From Noviherbaspirillum sp. Root189 (GTDB lineage: Bacteria; Pseudomonadota; Gammaproteobacteria; Burkholderiales; Burkholderiaceae_D), in the NCBI RefSeq assembly GCF_001428545.1, contig NZ_LMHZ01000006.1, positions 1 through 64,000 of the forward strand: a stretch of DNA of 64,000 bases. The letters run 5' to 3'. The notes under the pieces were generated by a model. The model made no database searches. It was not told the DNA's origin and worked only from the letters and a program-made list of their open reading frames with translations. Positions within the stretch are counted from its first letter, which is position 1; each line of letters starts with the position of its first letter. Position numbers and translations under genes: made by a program. This document shows positions 1-9,310 of the stretch, one piece after another.

Positions 1-100
1 ATATACGACTGCAGGCTTCTCCCTAATGTCATTCCCGTCGGTCAGTCTCTTGTACTTTGGAGGGAGTCCATATATGTCACGTTATAGCTTGGGATTGGTA

Positions 101-307
101 TTAGTGGCCCTTGGCGACTGCGCCCGGCTTGAGGCGGTAGACGGTCCCGCAATACGAGCATTTGCCTTCGTTGTTATGGTCGAGCGGAATGAAGATACGC
201 GGATGCGAAGACCAGATCGGCATTGCCGGATTCGGGCAATAAGCCGGCAGGTCGTCGCCGTCGAGTTCGACGTAACTCATGTTGTGTTGTTGCTGTGCTT
301 GGGTCAT
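101..307 (-). CDS. Zinc-finger domain protein (NDUFS6/zf-CHCC-like)
   Basis: A 68-residue protein whose second half carries a small zinc-ribbon pattern: an early Cys (YCPNP), a His near residue 35 and a CSYCG pair near residue 50. This resembles the CHCC zinc-finger family found as a tiny protein in many Proteobacteria and related to the complex I accessory subunit NDUFS6. It lies 22 bases downstream of ilvE on the same strand and is probably cotranscribed with it. There is no clear ribosome binding site before the first ATG; an internal ATG (MSYVELDG) at base 280 could be the true start. The cellular role in bacteria is not established. Confidence 0.75.
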   Translation of the reverse strand: MTQAQQQHNMSYVELDGDDLPAYCPNPAMPIWSSHPRIFIPLDHNNEGKCSYCGTVYRLKPGAVAKGH

Positions 308-329
308 GGATTTTGCTCTAAGTGGTTAG

Positions 330-1250
330 TTACACCAGGGTCAGCCAGTGCTGGTATTGCGGTGCTTTGCCGGCGACGACATCGAAGAACAGCGATTGCA
401 GTTTTTCGGTGATCGGGCCGCGCTTGCCTTCGCCGATCTGGCGGTTGTCGAGTTCGCGAATGGGCGTGATTTCCGCCGCGGTGCCGGTAAAGAAGGCTTC
501 ATCGCAGCAGTACATCTCATCGCGTGTAATGCGTTTTTCAATGACTTCAATGCCGAGGTCGCGTGCCATCGTCAATACCGCATCACGCGTAATGCCGTCG
601 AGGCAGGAGGCAAGATCAGGTGTATAGATCTTGCCGTTCTTGACGATGAAGACGTTCTCGCCCGAGCCTTCGGAGACGTAGCCCTCGGTGTCGAGCAGCA
701 GCGCTTCGTCGTAACCGTCGGTCAGTGCTTCCTGATTGGCCAGGATGGAGTTGATGTAATAACCGCAGGCCTTTGCGCGCACCAGCGAAACATTCACATG
801 ATGGCGTGTGAAGGAAGAAGTCTTGACGCGAATACCCTTCGCCAGTCCATCTTCGCCAAGATAGGCACCCCACGGCCATGCAGCGACGGCGACGTGGATG
901 GTATTTCCCTTAGCCGAGATGCCGAGCTTTTCGGAACCGATCCAGACCAGTGGGCGCAGGTAGCAGGATTCGAGCTGGTTCTCGCGCACGACCTGGCGCT
1001 GCGCTTCCATGATGGTTTCCATGTCAAACGGAATCGTCATCTGGAAAATCTTGGCGGAGTTGAACAGTCGCTGCGTATGTTCCTTCAGGCGGAAAATCGC
1101 CGTGCCCTTGTCGGTCTTGTAGGCACGCACGCCTTCGAAAACGCCCATGCCATAGTGCAGCGTATGGGTCAGCAGGTGTACCGTCGCGTCGCGCCAGTCA
1201 ATGAGTTCGCCGTCTTTCCAGATTTTTCCGTCGCGGTCGGACATGGACAT
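330..1250 (-). CDS. ilvE: Branched-chain amino-acid aminotransferase
   Basis: A 306-residue class IV PLP aminotransferase that exchanges the amino group between glutamate and the 2-keto acids of leucine, isoleucine and valine. The catalytic lysine is in VRAKACGYY and falls at residue 160 with the start chosen here, the position known for E. coli IlvE. Other family marks are FEGVRAY near the N terminus and EGSGENVF. The frame is open further upstream, but the ATG at 1250 is preceded by GGAG at good spacing and gives the family length. The gene is divergent from azlCD, a branched-chain amino-acid exporter, and is followed by a small zinc-finger gene. Confidence 0.95.
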   Translation of the reverse strand: MSMSDRDGKIWKDGELIDWRDATVHLLTHTLHYGMGVFEGVRAYKTDKGTAIFRLKEHTQRLFNSAKIFQMTIPFDMETIMEAQRQVVRENQLESCYLRPLVWIGSEKLGISAKGNTIHVAVAAWPWGAYLGEDGLAKGIRVKTSSFTRHHVNVSLVRAKACGYYINSILANQEALTDGYDEALLLDTEGYVSEGSGENVFIVKNGKIYTPDLASCLDGITRDAVLTMARDLGIEVIEKRITRDEMYCCDEAFFTGTAAEITPIRELDNRQIGEGKRGPITEKLQSLFFDVVAGKAPQYQHWLTLV

Positions 1251-1447
1251 AATGGGTCTCCAGGGATATGGCAAAACCTCGATTTTAGCCCATCCCAACG
1301 GAGGAGAAAATTCGTCTGTAGAATGACGCTTTGATTTTTTCCGGATTCAATTGCCGCGCCGACCCGTGTTTTGCCATCGCGATCAGGGGGGTGACGCCGG
1401 TTTGGCGGGGAACGTGACGAACGGCTCTCCTCCGCAGATTCAACACT

Positions 1448-2203
1448 ATGAGCAATACACAAGCAGGCACGGCGGAGTCCTCATCCGCCGACGTCGAAAA
1501 ACGCGCGTTTCGCGAGGGCTTCAAGGCATGCGCGCCGACTATTCCCGGTATTTTCGCCTGGGGCATGGTGGCTGGAATGGCCATGGTCAAAAGCGACCTG
1601 TCCATCGCCCAGTCCCTGGGCATGACCTTTCTGGTGTTTGCCGGTTCGGCGCAGTTGGCATCGCTGCCCTTGATGACGGCCAATGTGCCACTGGGCGTGG
1701 TGTTCCTGACAGCACTGGTTGTCAATCTTCGCTTCGTCATTTTCGCTGCGGCCCTGGCGCCGCATTTCGCCCACCTGCCCTGGTACAAGCGGCTCTGGCA
1801 TGGGTATTTCAGTGCCGATGTGACCATGGGCTTGTTCCCGCAGCGCTTTCCGGCGGAGACCGCGCCGCATACCGCGGGCAAGGTCGGTTTCTTTAATGGC
1901 ATTGGCTATCCTAACTGGTGTACCTGGCAGGCCGGTTCGGTGACCGGCATCCTGCTGGCCAGCCAGATCCCGCAAAGCTGGGGCATCGGTTTTGCCGGCA
2001 CCCTGGCACTCTTGGCGGTTGCCATTCCGCTCACCATCAATATGGCAGCCCTGGCTGGCGTCGCCGTGGCCGGCGCGGTCGCGGTGGCGGCAGCCGGGCT
2101 GCCGTATCGCCTCGGCCTGCTGGTTGCGGTAATCGTCGGCATGATGGCGGCGATGGCGGTCGATACCGTGCTTGATCGGAACAAGGAGGCGGGTGATGAG
2201 TGA
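1448..2203 (+). CDS. azlC: AzlC family branched-chain amino-acid exporter subunit
   Basis: A 251-residue hydrophobic protein of the AzlC family, the large subunit of a two-component exporter for branched-chain amino acids and analogues (Bacillus azlC/azlD, E. coli ygaZ/ygaH). The N terminus contains the family pattern FREGFKACAPTIPGIFAWG, followed by about six membrane segments with FAGSAQ and NLRFVIFAA in the first half. Its last codons overlap the start of the azlD-like gene by 8 bases, so the two subunits are translationally coupled. It is divergent from ilvE across a 197-base gap that must hold both promoters. Confidence 0.88.
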   Translation: MSNTQAGTAESSSADVEKRAFREGFKACAPTIPGIFAWGMVAGMAMVKSDLSIAQSLGMTFLVFAGSAQLASLPLMTANVPLGVVFLTALVVNLRFVIFAAALAPHFAHLPWYKRLWHGYFSADVTMGLFPQRFPAETAPHTAGKVGFFNGIGYPNWCTWQAGSVTGILLASQIPQSWGIGFAGTLALLAVAIPLTINMAALAGVAVAGAVAVAAAGLPYRLGLLVAVIVGMMAAMAVDTVLDRNKEAGDE

Positions 2204-2519
2204 CTTCGATACATGGCTCGCCATCGGGCTGCTGACGCTTGCCACATTGATCACGCGCGGCTCTTTTTTCCTGCTGGGACACGCGGTCAAGATGCCGGCC
2301 AAGGTGCAGCACGCCCTGCGCTACGCTCCTGCGGCAGCGCTGGCTGCGATTGTCGTACCCGACCTGGTATTGGTGAATGGCGCGGTGCAAGTCAGCTGGA
2401 TGAATCCGAAACTGATGGCCGGGATTGCCGCCACGTTGTTCTTCCTGTACAAGCGCCACATGCTCGGGACCATCATCGTCGGGATGGCGGCTTACAGTTT
2501 GCTCCGCGTCATCTTATAA
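2196..2519 (+). CDS. azlD: AzlD family transporter small subunit
   Basis: A 107-residue protein with about four membrane helices, typical of the AzlD small subunit that pairs with AzlC. Family marks are the early TRGSFF and the RYAPAAALAAIVVPDL stretch. The ATG at 2196 is chosen because AAGGAGG lies at correct spacing inside the end of azlC. It is the last gene of this two-gene unit; pgk begins 78 bases later with its own apparent promoter region. Confidence 0.85.
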   Translation: MSDFDTWLAIGLLTLATLITRGSFFLLGHAVKMPAKVQHALRYAPAAALAAIVVPDLVLVNGAVQVSWMNPKLMAGIAATLFFLYKRHMLGTIIVGMAAYSLLRVIL

Positions 2520-2597
2520 GCCGAAAACGGTTCTTTGGCAGGGTGCGGTGGAGTAAAATACGCGTTTTTCCATTCTTTCAATAATTGTCTGCCTGCC

Positions 2598-3788
2598 ATG
2601 CAATTCAACCGTTTGAGCGATCTCACCGCAAGCAATCAACTCCAGGGCAAACGCGTTTTCATCCGTGCCGATCTCAACGTCCCGCAGGACGATGCCGGCA
2701 ACATTACTGAAGATACCCGCATCCGCGCCTCGGTTCCCGCCATCCAGCAGGCCCTCCAGGCGGGCGCCGCCGTGATGGTGACCTCCCATCTTGGCCGTCC
2801 GACCGAAGGCGAATTCAAGCCGGAAGACTCGCTCGCGCCGATCGCAAAGCGCCTGTCCGAATTGCTCGGCAAGCCGGTCGAACTGAAGCAGAACTGGGTC
2901 GACGGCGTCGATGTCGCGCCGGGCCAGGTGGTCCTGCTCGAAAATTGCCGCGTCAACAAAGGCGAAAAGAAAAACAATGACGAACTTGCACAGAAGATGG
3001 CGAAGCTGTGCGACGTCTATGTCAACGATGCATTCGGCACCGCGCATCGCGCCGAAGCGACCACACACGGCATTGCCAAATTTGCACCGATCGCCTGCGC
3101 AGGCCCGCTGCTGGCCGCCGAACTTGATGCGCTCGGCAAGGCGCTCGGCCAGCCGGCACGCCCGCTGGTCGCCATCGTTGCCGGCTCCAAAGTCTCCACC
3201 AAGCTCACCATTCTCAAGTCCCTGGCCGACAAGGTCGATAACCTGATCGTCGGCGGCGGCATCGCCAATACCTTCATGCTGGCTTCCGGTCTCAAGATCG
3301 GCAAGTCGCTGGCCGAAGCAGATCTGGTCAGCGAGGCGAAAGCCATTATCGATATGCTGGCAGCACGCGGCGCCTCGGTGCCGATTCCGGTCGATGTCGT
3401 CTGCGCAAAGGAGTTTTCGCCGACGGCCGCGGCCACGGTCAAGGACGTCAAGGACGTGACTGACGACGACATGATTCTCGACATTGGTCCGAAGACAGCG
3501 AAGCAGCTGGCGGAACAGATCGCCAAGGCGGGCACCATTGTCTGGAACGGTCCGGTCGGTGTGTTCGAGTTCGACCAGTTCGCCGAAGGTACGAAGACGC
3601 TGGCGATGGCCATCGCGGAATCGAAGGGCTTTTCCATCGCAGGCGGCGGCGATACGCTGGCAGCCATTGCGAAGTACAACATCGCCGACAAGGTTGGCTA
3701 TATCTCGACCGGCGGCGGCGCCTTCCTCGAATTCCTGGAAGGGAAGACCCTGCCAGCGGTCGACATCCTGTTGCAACGGGCGAAGTAA
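2598..3788 (+). CDS. pgk: Phosphoglycerate kinase
   Basis: A 396-residue cytosolic enzyme of glycolysis that moves a phosphate from 1,3-bisphosphoglycerate to ADP. The N-terminal domain has FIRADLNVP and SHLGRP, substrate-binding signatures of the family. The C-terminal nucleotide domain has [17 protein letters not shown] and GGGDT. The ATG at 2598 begins MQFNRLSDL and matches the usual length; the frame runs 21 codons further upstream without a plausible start. No good Shine-Dalgarno precedes it, and a TAAAAT-like box lies about 40 bases upstream. It is followed by pyk and fba in the same direction. Confidence 0.97.
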   Translation: MQFNRLSDLTASNQLQGKRVFIRADLNVPQDDAGNITEDTRIRASVPAIQQALQAGAAVMVTSHLGRPTEGEFKPEDSLAPIAKRLSELLGKPVELKQNWVDGVDVAPGQVVLLENCRVNKGEKKNNDELAQKMAKLCDVYVNDAFGTAHRAEATTHGIAKFAPIACAGPLLAAELDALGKALGQPARPLVAIVAGSKVSTKLTILKSLADKVDNLIVGGGIANTFMLASGLKIGKSLAEADLVSEAKAIIDMLAARGASVPIPVDVVCAKEFSPTAAATVKDVKDVTDDDMILDIGPKTAKQLAEQIAKAGTIVWNGPVGVFEFDQFAEGTKTLAMAIAESKGFSIAGGGDTLAAIAKYNIADKVGYISTGGGAFLEFLEGKTLPAVDILLQRAK

Positions 3789-3897
3789 GCCGGACAGTCA
3801 CGGCGCGCAAAACGCGTGCAAACCGCGCGCCGTCACCGTTGCTTTACGTTAGTGTCATGTACAACATCGCCCACTGTAAGTTACAGAAGGTTTCACC

Positions 3898-5331
3898 ATG
3901 ATCAGAGCTACCAAAATCGTCGCCACCATCGGACCCGCTTCGAGCGATCCGGATACGCTGCTCCGGATGATCAGGGCCGGTGTCAACGTCGTGCGGCTCA
4001 ATTTCTCGCACGGCAAGGCACAGGACCATATCGACCGCGCCAGCCTGGTGCGCAAGGTGGCTGCCGAATGCGGACGCGAAATCGCGATCATGGCCGACCT
4101 GCAGGGGCCGAAAATCCGTGTCGGCAAGTTCGAGAACGGCAAGATCTTCCTGGAAAACGGCAGCAAGTTCATTCTCGATGCCGACTGCGAAATGGGCGAT
4201 CAGGCACGCGCAGGGCTCGATTACAAGGAATTGCCGCGCGATCTCAAACCGGCCGATGTGCTGTTGCTCAATGACGGCCTGATCGTGCTCGTCGTCGACA
4301 AGATTATCGGCAGCGCAATCCATACCACCGTCAGGATCGGTGGCGAACTGTCCAACAACAAGGGCATCAACCGCCTCGGCGGCGGCTTGTCGGCGCCTGC
4401 GCTGACCGCCAAGGACATGGAAGACATCAAGACTGCGATGAGCTTCCAGGCCGACTATATCGCCGTGTCCTTTCCGAAGAGCGCGACCGACATGGTCATG
4501 GCGCGCCAACTGGCCAACATCGCCGGCGAGAGCAGCCGTCACAAGCCGCAGATGATCGCCAAGATCGAGCGCGCCGAAGCGATTCCCGCGCTGCAGGAAA
4601 TCCTCGACGCATCCGACGGCATCATGGTAGCGCGCGGCGATCTCGCAGTGGAAGTCGGCAATGCTGCGGTCCCGGCGCTGCAAAAGCGCATGATCAAGAT
4701 GGCGCGCGCATCCAACAAGCTGGCAATCACGGCAACCCAGATGATGGAGTCGATGATTGTCAATGCGGTGCCGACCCGCGCCGAAGTGTCCGACGTCGCA
4801 AACGCAGTGCTGGATGGCACCGATGCCGTGATGACTTCCGCAGAAACCGCGTCCGGCAAATACCCGGTGGAAACCGTCGAGATCATGGCCGCCGTCTGCC
4901 AGGAAGCCGAGAAATCCGATGTGGTCAAACTCGACGCGGACTTCCTGAATGCAACATTTACCCGCATCGACCAGTCGATTGCTTATGGTGCCTTGTTCAC
5001 CGCCTATCACCTGCGGGTGAAGGCGATTGCCGCGCTCACCGAATCCGGTTCGACCGCGCTATGGATGAGCCGCCACAACATCGACATTCCGATCTACGCG
5101 ATCACGCCCATCCTCGCCACGCAGCGCAAGGCCGCGCTGTACCGCAACGTGACCACCTTTGAACTGGCGCACTCAACCGACCGCGAAGCGGTACTGAAAG
5201 GCGCGCAGGATTTGCTTCTCGCCAAAGGGGTTGTTCACAAAGGTGACATGATTGTCCTTACTTGGGGAGAACCGATGGGCCAGGTCGGTGGTACCAACGC
5301 CCTGAAGATCATGAAGATAGGCGAATACTAA
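3898..5331 (+). CDS. pyk: Pyruvate kinase
   Basis: A 477-residue enzyme converting phosphoenolpyruvate and ADP to pyruvate and ATP. It starts with IRATKIVATIGPAS, the standard N terminus, and contains MADLQGPKIRVGKF (barrel and metal site), VARGDLAVEVG (substrate and Mg site) and TATQMMESMI with PTRAEVSDVANAV. The C-terminal allosteric domain is present. AGAAGG precedes the ATG at normal spacing. It stands 109 bases after pgk and 53 bases before fba, so this is a lower-glycolysis cluster, possibly with separate promoters. It resembles the PykA type, but the effector cannot be read from sequence. Confidence 0.96.
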   Translation: MIRATKIVATIGPASSDPDTLLRMIRAGVNVVRLNFSHGKAQDHIDRASLVRKVAAECGREIAIMADLQGPKIRVGKFENGKIFLENGSKFILDADCEMGDQARAGLDYKELPRDLKPADVLLLNDGLIVLVVDKIIGSAIHTTVRIGGELSNNKGINRLGGGLSAPALTAKDMEDIKTAMSFQADYIAVSFPKSATDMVMARQLANIAGESSRHKPQMIAKIERAEAIPALQEILDASDGIMVARGDLAVEVGNAAVPALQKRMIKMARASNKLAITATQMMESMIVNAVPTRAEVSDVANAVLDGTDAVMTSAETASGKYPVETVEIMAAVCQEAEKSDVVKLDADFLNATFTRIDQSIAYGALFTAYHLRVKAIAALTESGSTALWMSRHNIDIPIYAITPILATQRKAALYRNVTTFELAHSTDREAVLKGAQDLLLAKGVVHKGDMIVLTWGEPMGQVGGTNALKIMKIGEY

Positions 5332-5384
5332 AGGTAAAAGATCGAAAAGATCTGCGAAACTAATTTTATTGTTTGGAGAACATC

Positions 5385-6449
5385 ATGCCTCTCGTATCCA
5401 TGCGTCAATTGCTCGACCACGCTGCTGAAAACGGCTACGGTCTGCCCGCATTCAACGTCAACAACCTGGAGCAGGTGACTGCGATCATGGAAGCCGCCAA
5501 TGAAGTCGGCGCGCCGGTGATCATGCAAGCTTCCGCAGGCGCGCGCAAGTACGCCGGAGAAGCCTTCCTGCGCCACCTGATCGAAGCCGCGGTCGAAGCG
5601 TATCCGCATATCCCCGTCGTCATGCACCAGGACCACGGCCAGTCGCCGGCAGTCTGCATGGCCGCAATCAAGTCCGGTTTCACCTCGGTAATGATGGACG
5701 GCTCGCTGATGGAAGACGGCAAGTCGGTTGCCAGCTATGAATACAACGTCGAAGTGTCGCGCAAGGTCGTCGAGTTTTCGCACTCCATCGGCGTTACTGT
5801 TGAAGCAGAACTCGGCGTGCTCGGTTCGCTCGAAACCATGAAGGGCGACAAGGAAGACGGCCACGGCGCGGAAGGCACGATGACCCGCGAACAGCTGCTG
5901 ACCGACGTCAGCCAGGCAGCCGACTTCGTCAAGCTGACCCAGTGCGACGCGCTCGCGATTGCCATCGGCACGTCGCACGGCGCCTACAAGTTTTCCCGCA
6001 AGCCGACCGGCGACATCCTTGCCATCGAGCGCATCAAGGAAATCCATGCGCGCATCCCCAACACCCATCTGGTGATGCACGGTTCCTCGTCGGTACCGCA
6101 GGAATTGCTGGCAGAAATCCGCCAGTTCGGCGGCGACATGAAGGAAACCTACGGTGTGCCGGTCGAAGAAATTCAGGAAGGCATCAAGCACGGTGTGCGC
6201 AAGATCAACATCGATACCGACATCCGCCTGGCAATGACCGGCGCGATCCGTCGTTTCTTCATTGAAAACCCGTCCAAGTTCGACCCGCGCGAGTACCTGA
6301 AGCCGGCCCGCGAAGCCGCCAAAAAGGTCGTCAAGTCGCGCATGATCGCCTTTGGCTGCGAAGGCCAGGCTGCCAAGATCAAGCCGCTGCCGCTCGAAAA
6401 AATTGCAGAAATGTACAAAAAAGGCGAGTTGTCGCAGATCGTGCAGTAA
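5385..6449 (+). CDS. fba: Fructose-bisphosphate aldolase, class II
   Basis: A 354-residue zinc-dependent aldolase that interconverts fructose 1,6-bisphosphate with dihydroxyacetone phosphate and glyceraldehyde 3-phosphate. Zinc-ligand histidines are in [11 protein letters not shown] and [11 protein letters not shown], and the phosphate-binding loop is in [11 protein letters not shown]. The sequence is of the CbbA-like class II type common in Betaproteobacteria. The ATG at 5385 follows TTGGAG at proper distance; an in-frame TTG four codons earlier lies inside the ribosome binding site and is not the start. It closes the pgk-pyk-fba cluster; a long palindrome follows before purC. Confidence 0.96.
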   Translation: MPLVSMRQLLDHAAENGYGLPAFNVNNLEQVTAIMEAANEVGAPVIMQASAGARKYAGEAFLRHLIEAAVEAYPHIPVVMHQDHGQSPAVCMAAIKSGFTSVMMDGSLMEDGKSVASYEYNVEVSRKVVEFSHSIGVTVEAELGVLGSLETMKGDKEDGHGAEGTMTREQLLTDVSQAADFVKLTQCDALAIAIGTSHGAYKFSRKPTGDILAIERIKEIHARIPNTHLVMHGSSSVPQELLAEIRQFGGDMKETYGVPVEEIQEGIKHGVRKINIDTDIRLAMTGAIRRFFIENPSKFDPREYLKPAREAAKKVVKSRMIAFGCEGQAAKIKPLPLEKIAEMYKKGELSQIVQ

Positions 6450-6504
6450 AATTCGACTTTCGCAATAAACCAACCGGCGGCGTGCAGCGAGCACCCGCCG
6501 GTGT

Positions 6505-6670
6505 AGAGCGGATTTCATCGTGTGTAGTGTGTACTGTCGCCTCGGGCCGCCTTGCCGCGCAGGTCGGCGTTGCTTGTCGCTTGTGTGGCCCGCCACACGG
6601 CGCTTCGCGCGCCTTGTCCTGCACGCCAGGTCGACCCGATTTCTCCGTACACCACGATGAAATCCGCTCT
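6505..6670. repeat. 166-bp palindromic element with 18-bp terminal inverted repeats
   Basis: The left arm (6505-6522) and right arm (6653-6670) are perfect 18-base inverted repeats beginning AGAGCGGATTTCATCG. The centre carries a 7-bp perfect hairpin (GTGTGGC at 6583-6589 against GCCACAC at 6592-6598) almost exactly midway, and the flanks between are imperfectly complementary. The whole unit can therefore fold on itself, like a MITE or a large REP/BIME element. It fills most of the gap between fba and purC and ends 17 bases before the purC start, so it could also affect purC expression. No coding potential is evident. Confidence 0.7.
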
Positions 6671-6687
6671 CGCTTTTTGAGAACCTC

Positions 6688-7584
6688 ATGAACAGTCTTT
6701 ACCAATCCACCATCTCGTCGCTGCCACTCCTCGGCCGCGGCAAAGTGCGCGACAACTATGCGGTCGGCGATGACAAGATCCTGATCGTCACCAGTGACCG
6801 CCTGTCGGCCTTCGACGTCGTGATGAACGAGCCTATCCCCGGCAAGGGCAGGGTGCTGAACCAGATGTCCGACTTCTGGTTCGAAAAGCTCGGCGGCATC
6901 GTGCCGAATCACCTGACGGGCATCGCGCCGGAATCGGTGGTGCGGGAAGACGAAGCCGACCAGGTGCGCGGACGCGCAGTGGTCGCCAAGCGCCTCAAGC
7001 CCATCCTGGTGGAAGCCGTCGTGCGTGGCTACATCATCGGCTCCGGCTGGAAGGATTACCAGGCGACCGGCACCGTTTGCGGCATCGCGCTGCCGAGCGG
7101 ACTGCGCCAGGCCGACAAGCTGGCATCGCCGATCTTCACGCCGGCGGCCAAGGCCGATCTCGGCGAGCACGACGAAAACATCAGCTTCGAAGAAATGGAA
7201 AAGCGCATCGGCAAGGAACTTGCCGCCAAGATGCGTGACGTCAGCATCAAGCTGTACCAGACCGCCGCCGACTATGCGGCCACGCGCGGCATCATCATCG
7301 CCGACACCAAGTTTGAATTCGGCCTCGATGACAACGGTACCCTGCACCTGATGGATGAAGTGCTGACCGCCGATTCCTCACGTTTCTGGCCCGCCGACTC
7401 GTATGCGCCCGGCATGTCGCCACCCTCGTTCGACAAGCAGTTCGTGCGCGACTACCTTGAGACGCTGAAGGACTGGAACAAGACCGCTCCCGCACCAGCT
7501 TTGCCGGCCGACGTGATCGAAAAGACCGGTGCCAAGTACCGCGAGGCGCTCGAGCGCCTGACCGGCACCACGCTGAAGGACTGA
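6688..7584 (+). CDS. purC: Phosphoribosylaminoimidazole-succinocarboxamide synthase
   Basis: A 298-residue SAICAR synthetase that joins CAIR and aspartate with ATP in purine biosynthesis. It is the longer, yeast Ade1-like form rather than the roughly 237-residue E. coli form. Recognisable blocks are [10 protein letters not shown] (ATP site), [36 protein letters not shown] and [15 protein letters not shown]. It is followed one base later by purE and then purK, so consecutive purine steps are encoded together. The region just upstream is occupied by a palindromic element. Confidence 0.96.
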   Translation: MNSLYQSTISSLPLLGRGKVRDNYAVGDDKILIVTSDRLSAFDVVMNEPIPGKGRVLNQMSDFWFEKLGGIVPNHLTGIAPESVVREDEADQVRGRAVVAKRLKPILVEAVVRGYIIGSGWKDYQATGTVCGIALPSGLRQADKLASPIFTPAAKADLGEHDENISFEEMEKRIGKELAAKMRDVSIKLYQTAADYAATRGIIIADTKFEFGLDDNGTLHLMDEVLTADSSRFWPADSYAPGMSPPSFDKQFVRDYLETLKDWNKTAPAPALPADVIEKTGAKYREALERLTGTTLKD

Positions 7585-7585
7585 C

Positions 7586-8086
7586 ATGAGTACACCGTCT
7601 GCCGCGCCGCTGGTCGGCGTCATCATGGGATCGTCTTCCGACTGGGAGGTGATGCAGCATGCGGTTGCCATGCTCAAGGATTTCGGCATTCCGCATGAAG
7701 CCAAAGTGATTTCCGCGCACCGGATGCCGGATCAGATGTTCGCGTATGCCGAGGCAGCGCGCGGACGCGGCCTGCGTGCCATCATCGCCGGCGCCGGCGG
7801 TGCCGCGCATTTGCCGGGCATGGTGGCCGCAAAGACCATCGTGCCGGTGCTGGGCGTGCCTGTCCCCTCCAAATACCTGCGCGGCGAAGATTCGCTGCTG
7901 TCCATCGTGCAGATGCCGAAAGGCATTCCGGTGTCGACCTTCGCCATCGGTGAAGCCGGCGCCGCGAATGCCGCGCTGACCGCGATTGCGATTCTCGCCG
8001 CGACGGATGATCAACTTGCCGCACGCCTGCAGGAATTCCGTGCAAAGCAGACCCAGGCGGCACTCGACATGACCTTGCCCGCATGA
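7586..8086 (+). CDS. purE: N5-carboxyaminoimidazole ribonucleotide mutase
   Basis: A 166-residue class I PurE that converts N5-CAIR to CAIR. Signature residues are [13 protein letters not shown] (phosphate loop), [11 protein letters not shown] with the catalytic His, and [14 protein letters not shown]. It follows purC after one base and overlaps purK by four bases (ATGA). The presence of PurK next to it shows that the two-step bacterial route is used, PurK making the N5-CAIR substrate. Confidence 0.96.
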   Translation: MSTPSAAPLVGVIMGSSSDWEVMQHAVAMLKDFGIPHEAKVISAHRMPDQMFAYAEAARGRGLRAIIAGAGGAAHLPGMVAAKTIVPVLGVPVPSKYLRGEDSLLSIVQMPKGIPVSTFAIGEAGAANAALTAIAILAATDDQLAARLQEFRAKQTQAALDMTLPA

Positions 8087-9294
8087 GTGATCCGCTTCAA
8101 TCTCTGCAACCCTTATTGCCCATGCTGCCCACCGCCACACCACCTGCCTGGTTAGGCGTGATGGGCGGAGGTCAGCTGGGACGCATGTTCGTCCACGCGG
8201 CGCAAATGATGGGCTTCAAGGTGGCAGTACTGGAACCAGCCAAGGAATGTCCGGCCGGGCATGCGGCAGACCACCTGCTGTCCGCCGACTACGGCGACGA
8301 GGCGGCGCTGGCTGAAATGGCTTTGCAATGCGCCGCCATTACTACCGAATTTGAAAACGTTCCTGCGCGCAGCCTGTCTTTTCTGGCTGATCGCAGCTTC
8401 GTCGCACCGGGTGCGTCGTGCGTGTCGATTGCGCAGGATCGCATCGCGGAAAAACAGTTCTTCACGCAGTGCGCGCCCAGCTCGGGTGTGTTGCCCGCGC
8501 CATATCACGTGGTCGAATCCGAACAGGATATCGCCGCGATTCCCGACATACTTTTCCCCGGCATCCTGAAAACGGTCCGCATGGGCTATGACGGCAAGGG
8601 GCAGGTTCGCGTCAAGTCGCACGATGACGTGCGCCAGGCATTCGCCGCATTGAAAGGCGTCAGCTGCGTGCTGGAAAAGATGCTGCCGCTGGCGTACGAG
8701 ATTTCCGTTCTTACCGCGCGCGGCGCCGACGGCAGATCGGTGGTGTACCCGATTGCGGAAAACGTCCATCGCGACGGCATCCTGTTCACCACCACGGTAC
8801 CGGGGCCGAACGTTTCCGCCCAATCTGCCGACAAGGCGCAACAGGCGGCACTGTCTATCGTTGCGCAACTCGGTTATGTCGGTGTGCTGTGCATAGAATT
8901 CTTCGTGCTGCAGGACGGTTCGCTGGTGGTCAATGAAATGGCGCCGCGCCCGCACAATAGCGGTCACTACACGATCGACGCCTGTGTCACCAGCCAGTTC
9001 GCGCAGCAGGTGAGGGCAATGGCGCGTTTGCCGCTGGGCGATGTGCGTCAGCACTCGCCGGCGGTCATGCTGAACATCCTCGGCGATGTCTGGTTTGAAG
9101 GCAGCAGCGATGCGCCGCGTGAACCGGCGTGGGACAAGGTGCTGGCACTACCCGGCGCCAACCTGCATCTCTACGGCAAGGATGACCCGCGCCGTGGCCG
9201 CAAGATGGGGCACGTGACGTTTGTCGCCCCGACGCTCGCAGCGGCACAGGAAAGCCTGCGCGCCGCCTGCGGAATCCTTGGCATCGCGCTCTGA
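8083..9294 (+). CDS. purK: 5-(carboxyamino)imidazole ribonucleotide synthase
   Basis: A 403-residue ATP-grasp enzyme making N5-CAIR from AIR, bicarbonate and [16 protein letters not shown] near residue 25 is the N-terminal nucleotide-like fold, [12 protein letters not shown] is the ATP-grasp loop, and [18 protein letters not shown] is the metal-binding block. About 20 extra residues precede the fold compared with the shortest homologues. The start overlaps the purE stop by four bases, which indicates coupled translation in purC-purE-purK. Confidence 0.95.
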   Translation: MSDPLQSLQPLLPMLPTATPPAWLGVMGGGQLGRMFVHAAQMMGFKVAVLEPAKECPAGHAADHLLSADYGDEAALAEMALQCAAITTEFENVPARSLSFLADRSFVAPGASCVSIAQDRIAEKQFFTQCAPSSGVLPAPYHVVESEQDIAAIPDILFPGILKTVRMGYDGKGQVRVKSHDDVRQAFAALKGVSCVLEKMLPLAYEISVLTARGADGRSVVYPIAENVHRDGILFTTTVPGPNVSAQSADKAQQAALSIVAQLGYVGVLCIEFFVLQDGSLVVNEMAPRPHNSGHYTIDACVTSQFAQQVRAMARLPLGDVRQHSPAVMLNILGDVWFEGSSDAPREPAWDKVLALPGANLHLYGKDDPRRGRKMGHVTFVAPTLAAAQESLRAACGILGIAL

Positions 9295-9310
9295 AGAAGC
9301 TGACTGCCAC

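Noticed and set aside
1-100. A gene at the left edge
   Set aside because: The open plus-strand frame from base 26 runs antisense through the zinc-finger gene and into ilvE; no coding evidence was found in the first 100 bases.
5328-6689. A 453-codon open frame opposite fba
   Set aside because: Antisense shadow of fba plus the palindrome; composition is not protein-like.
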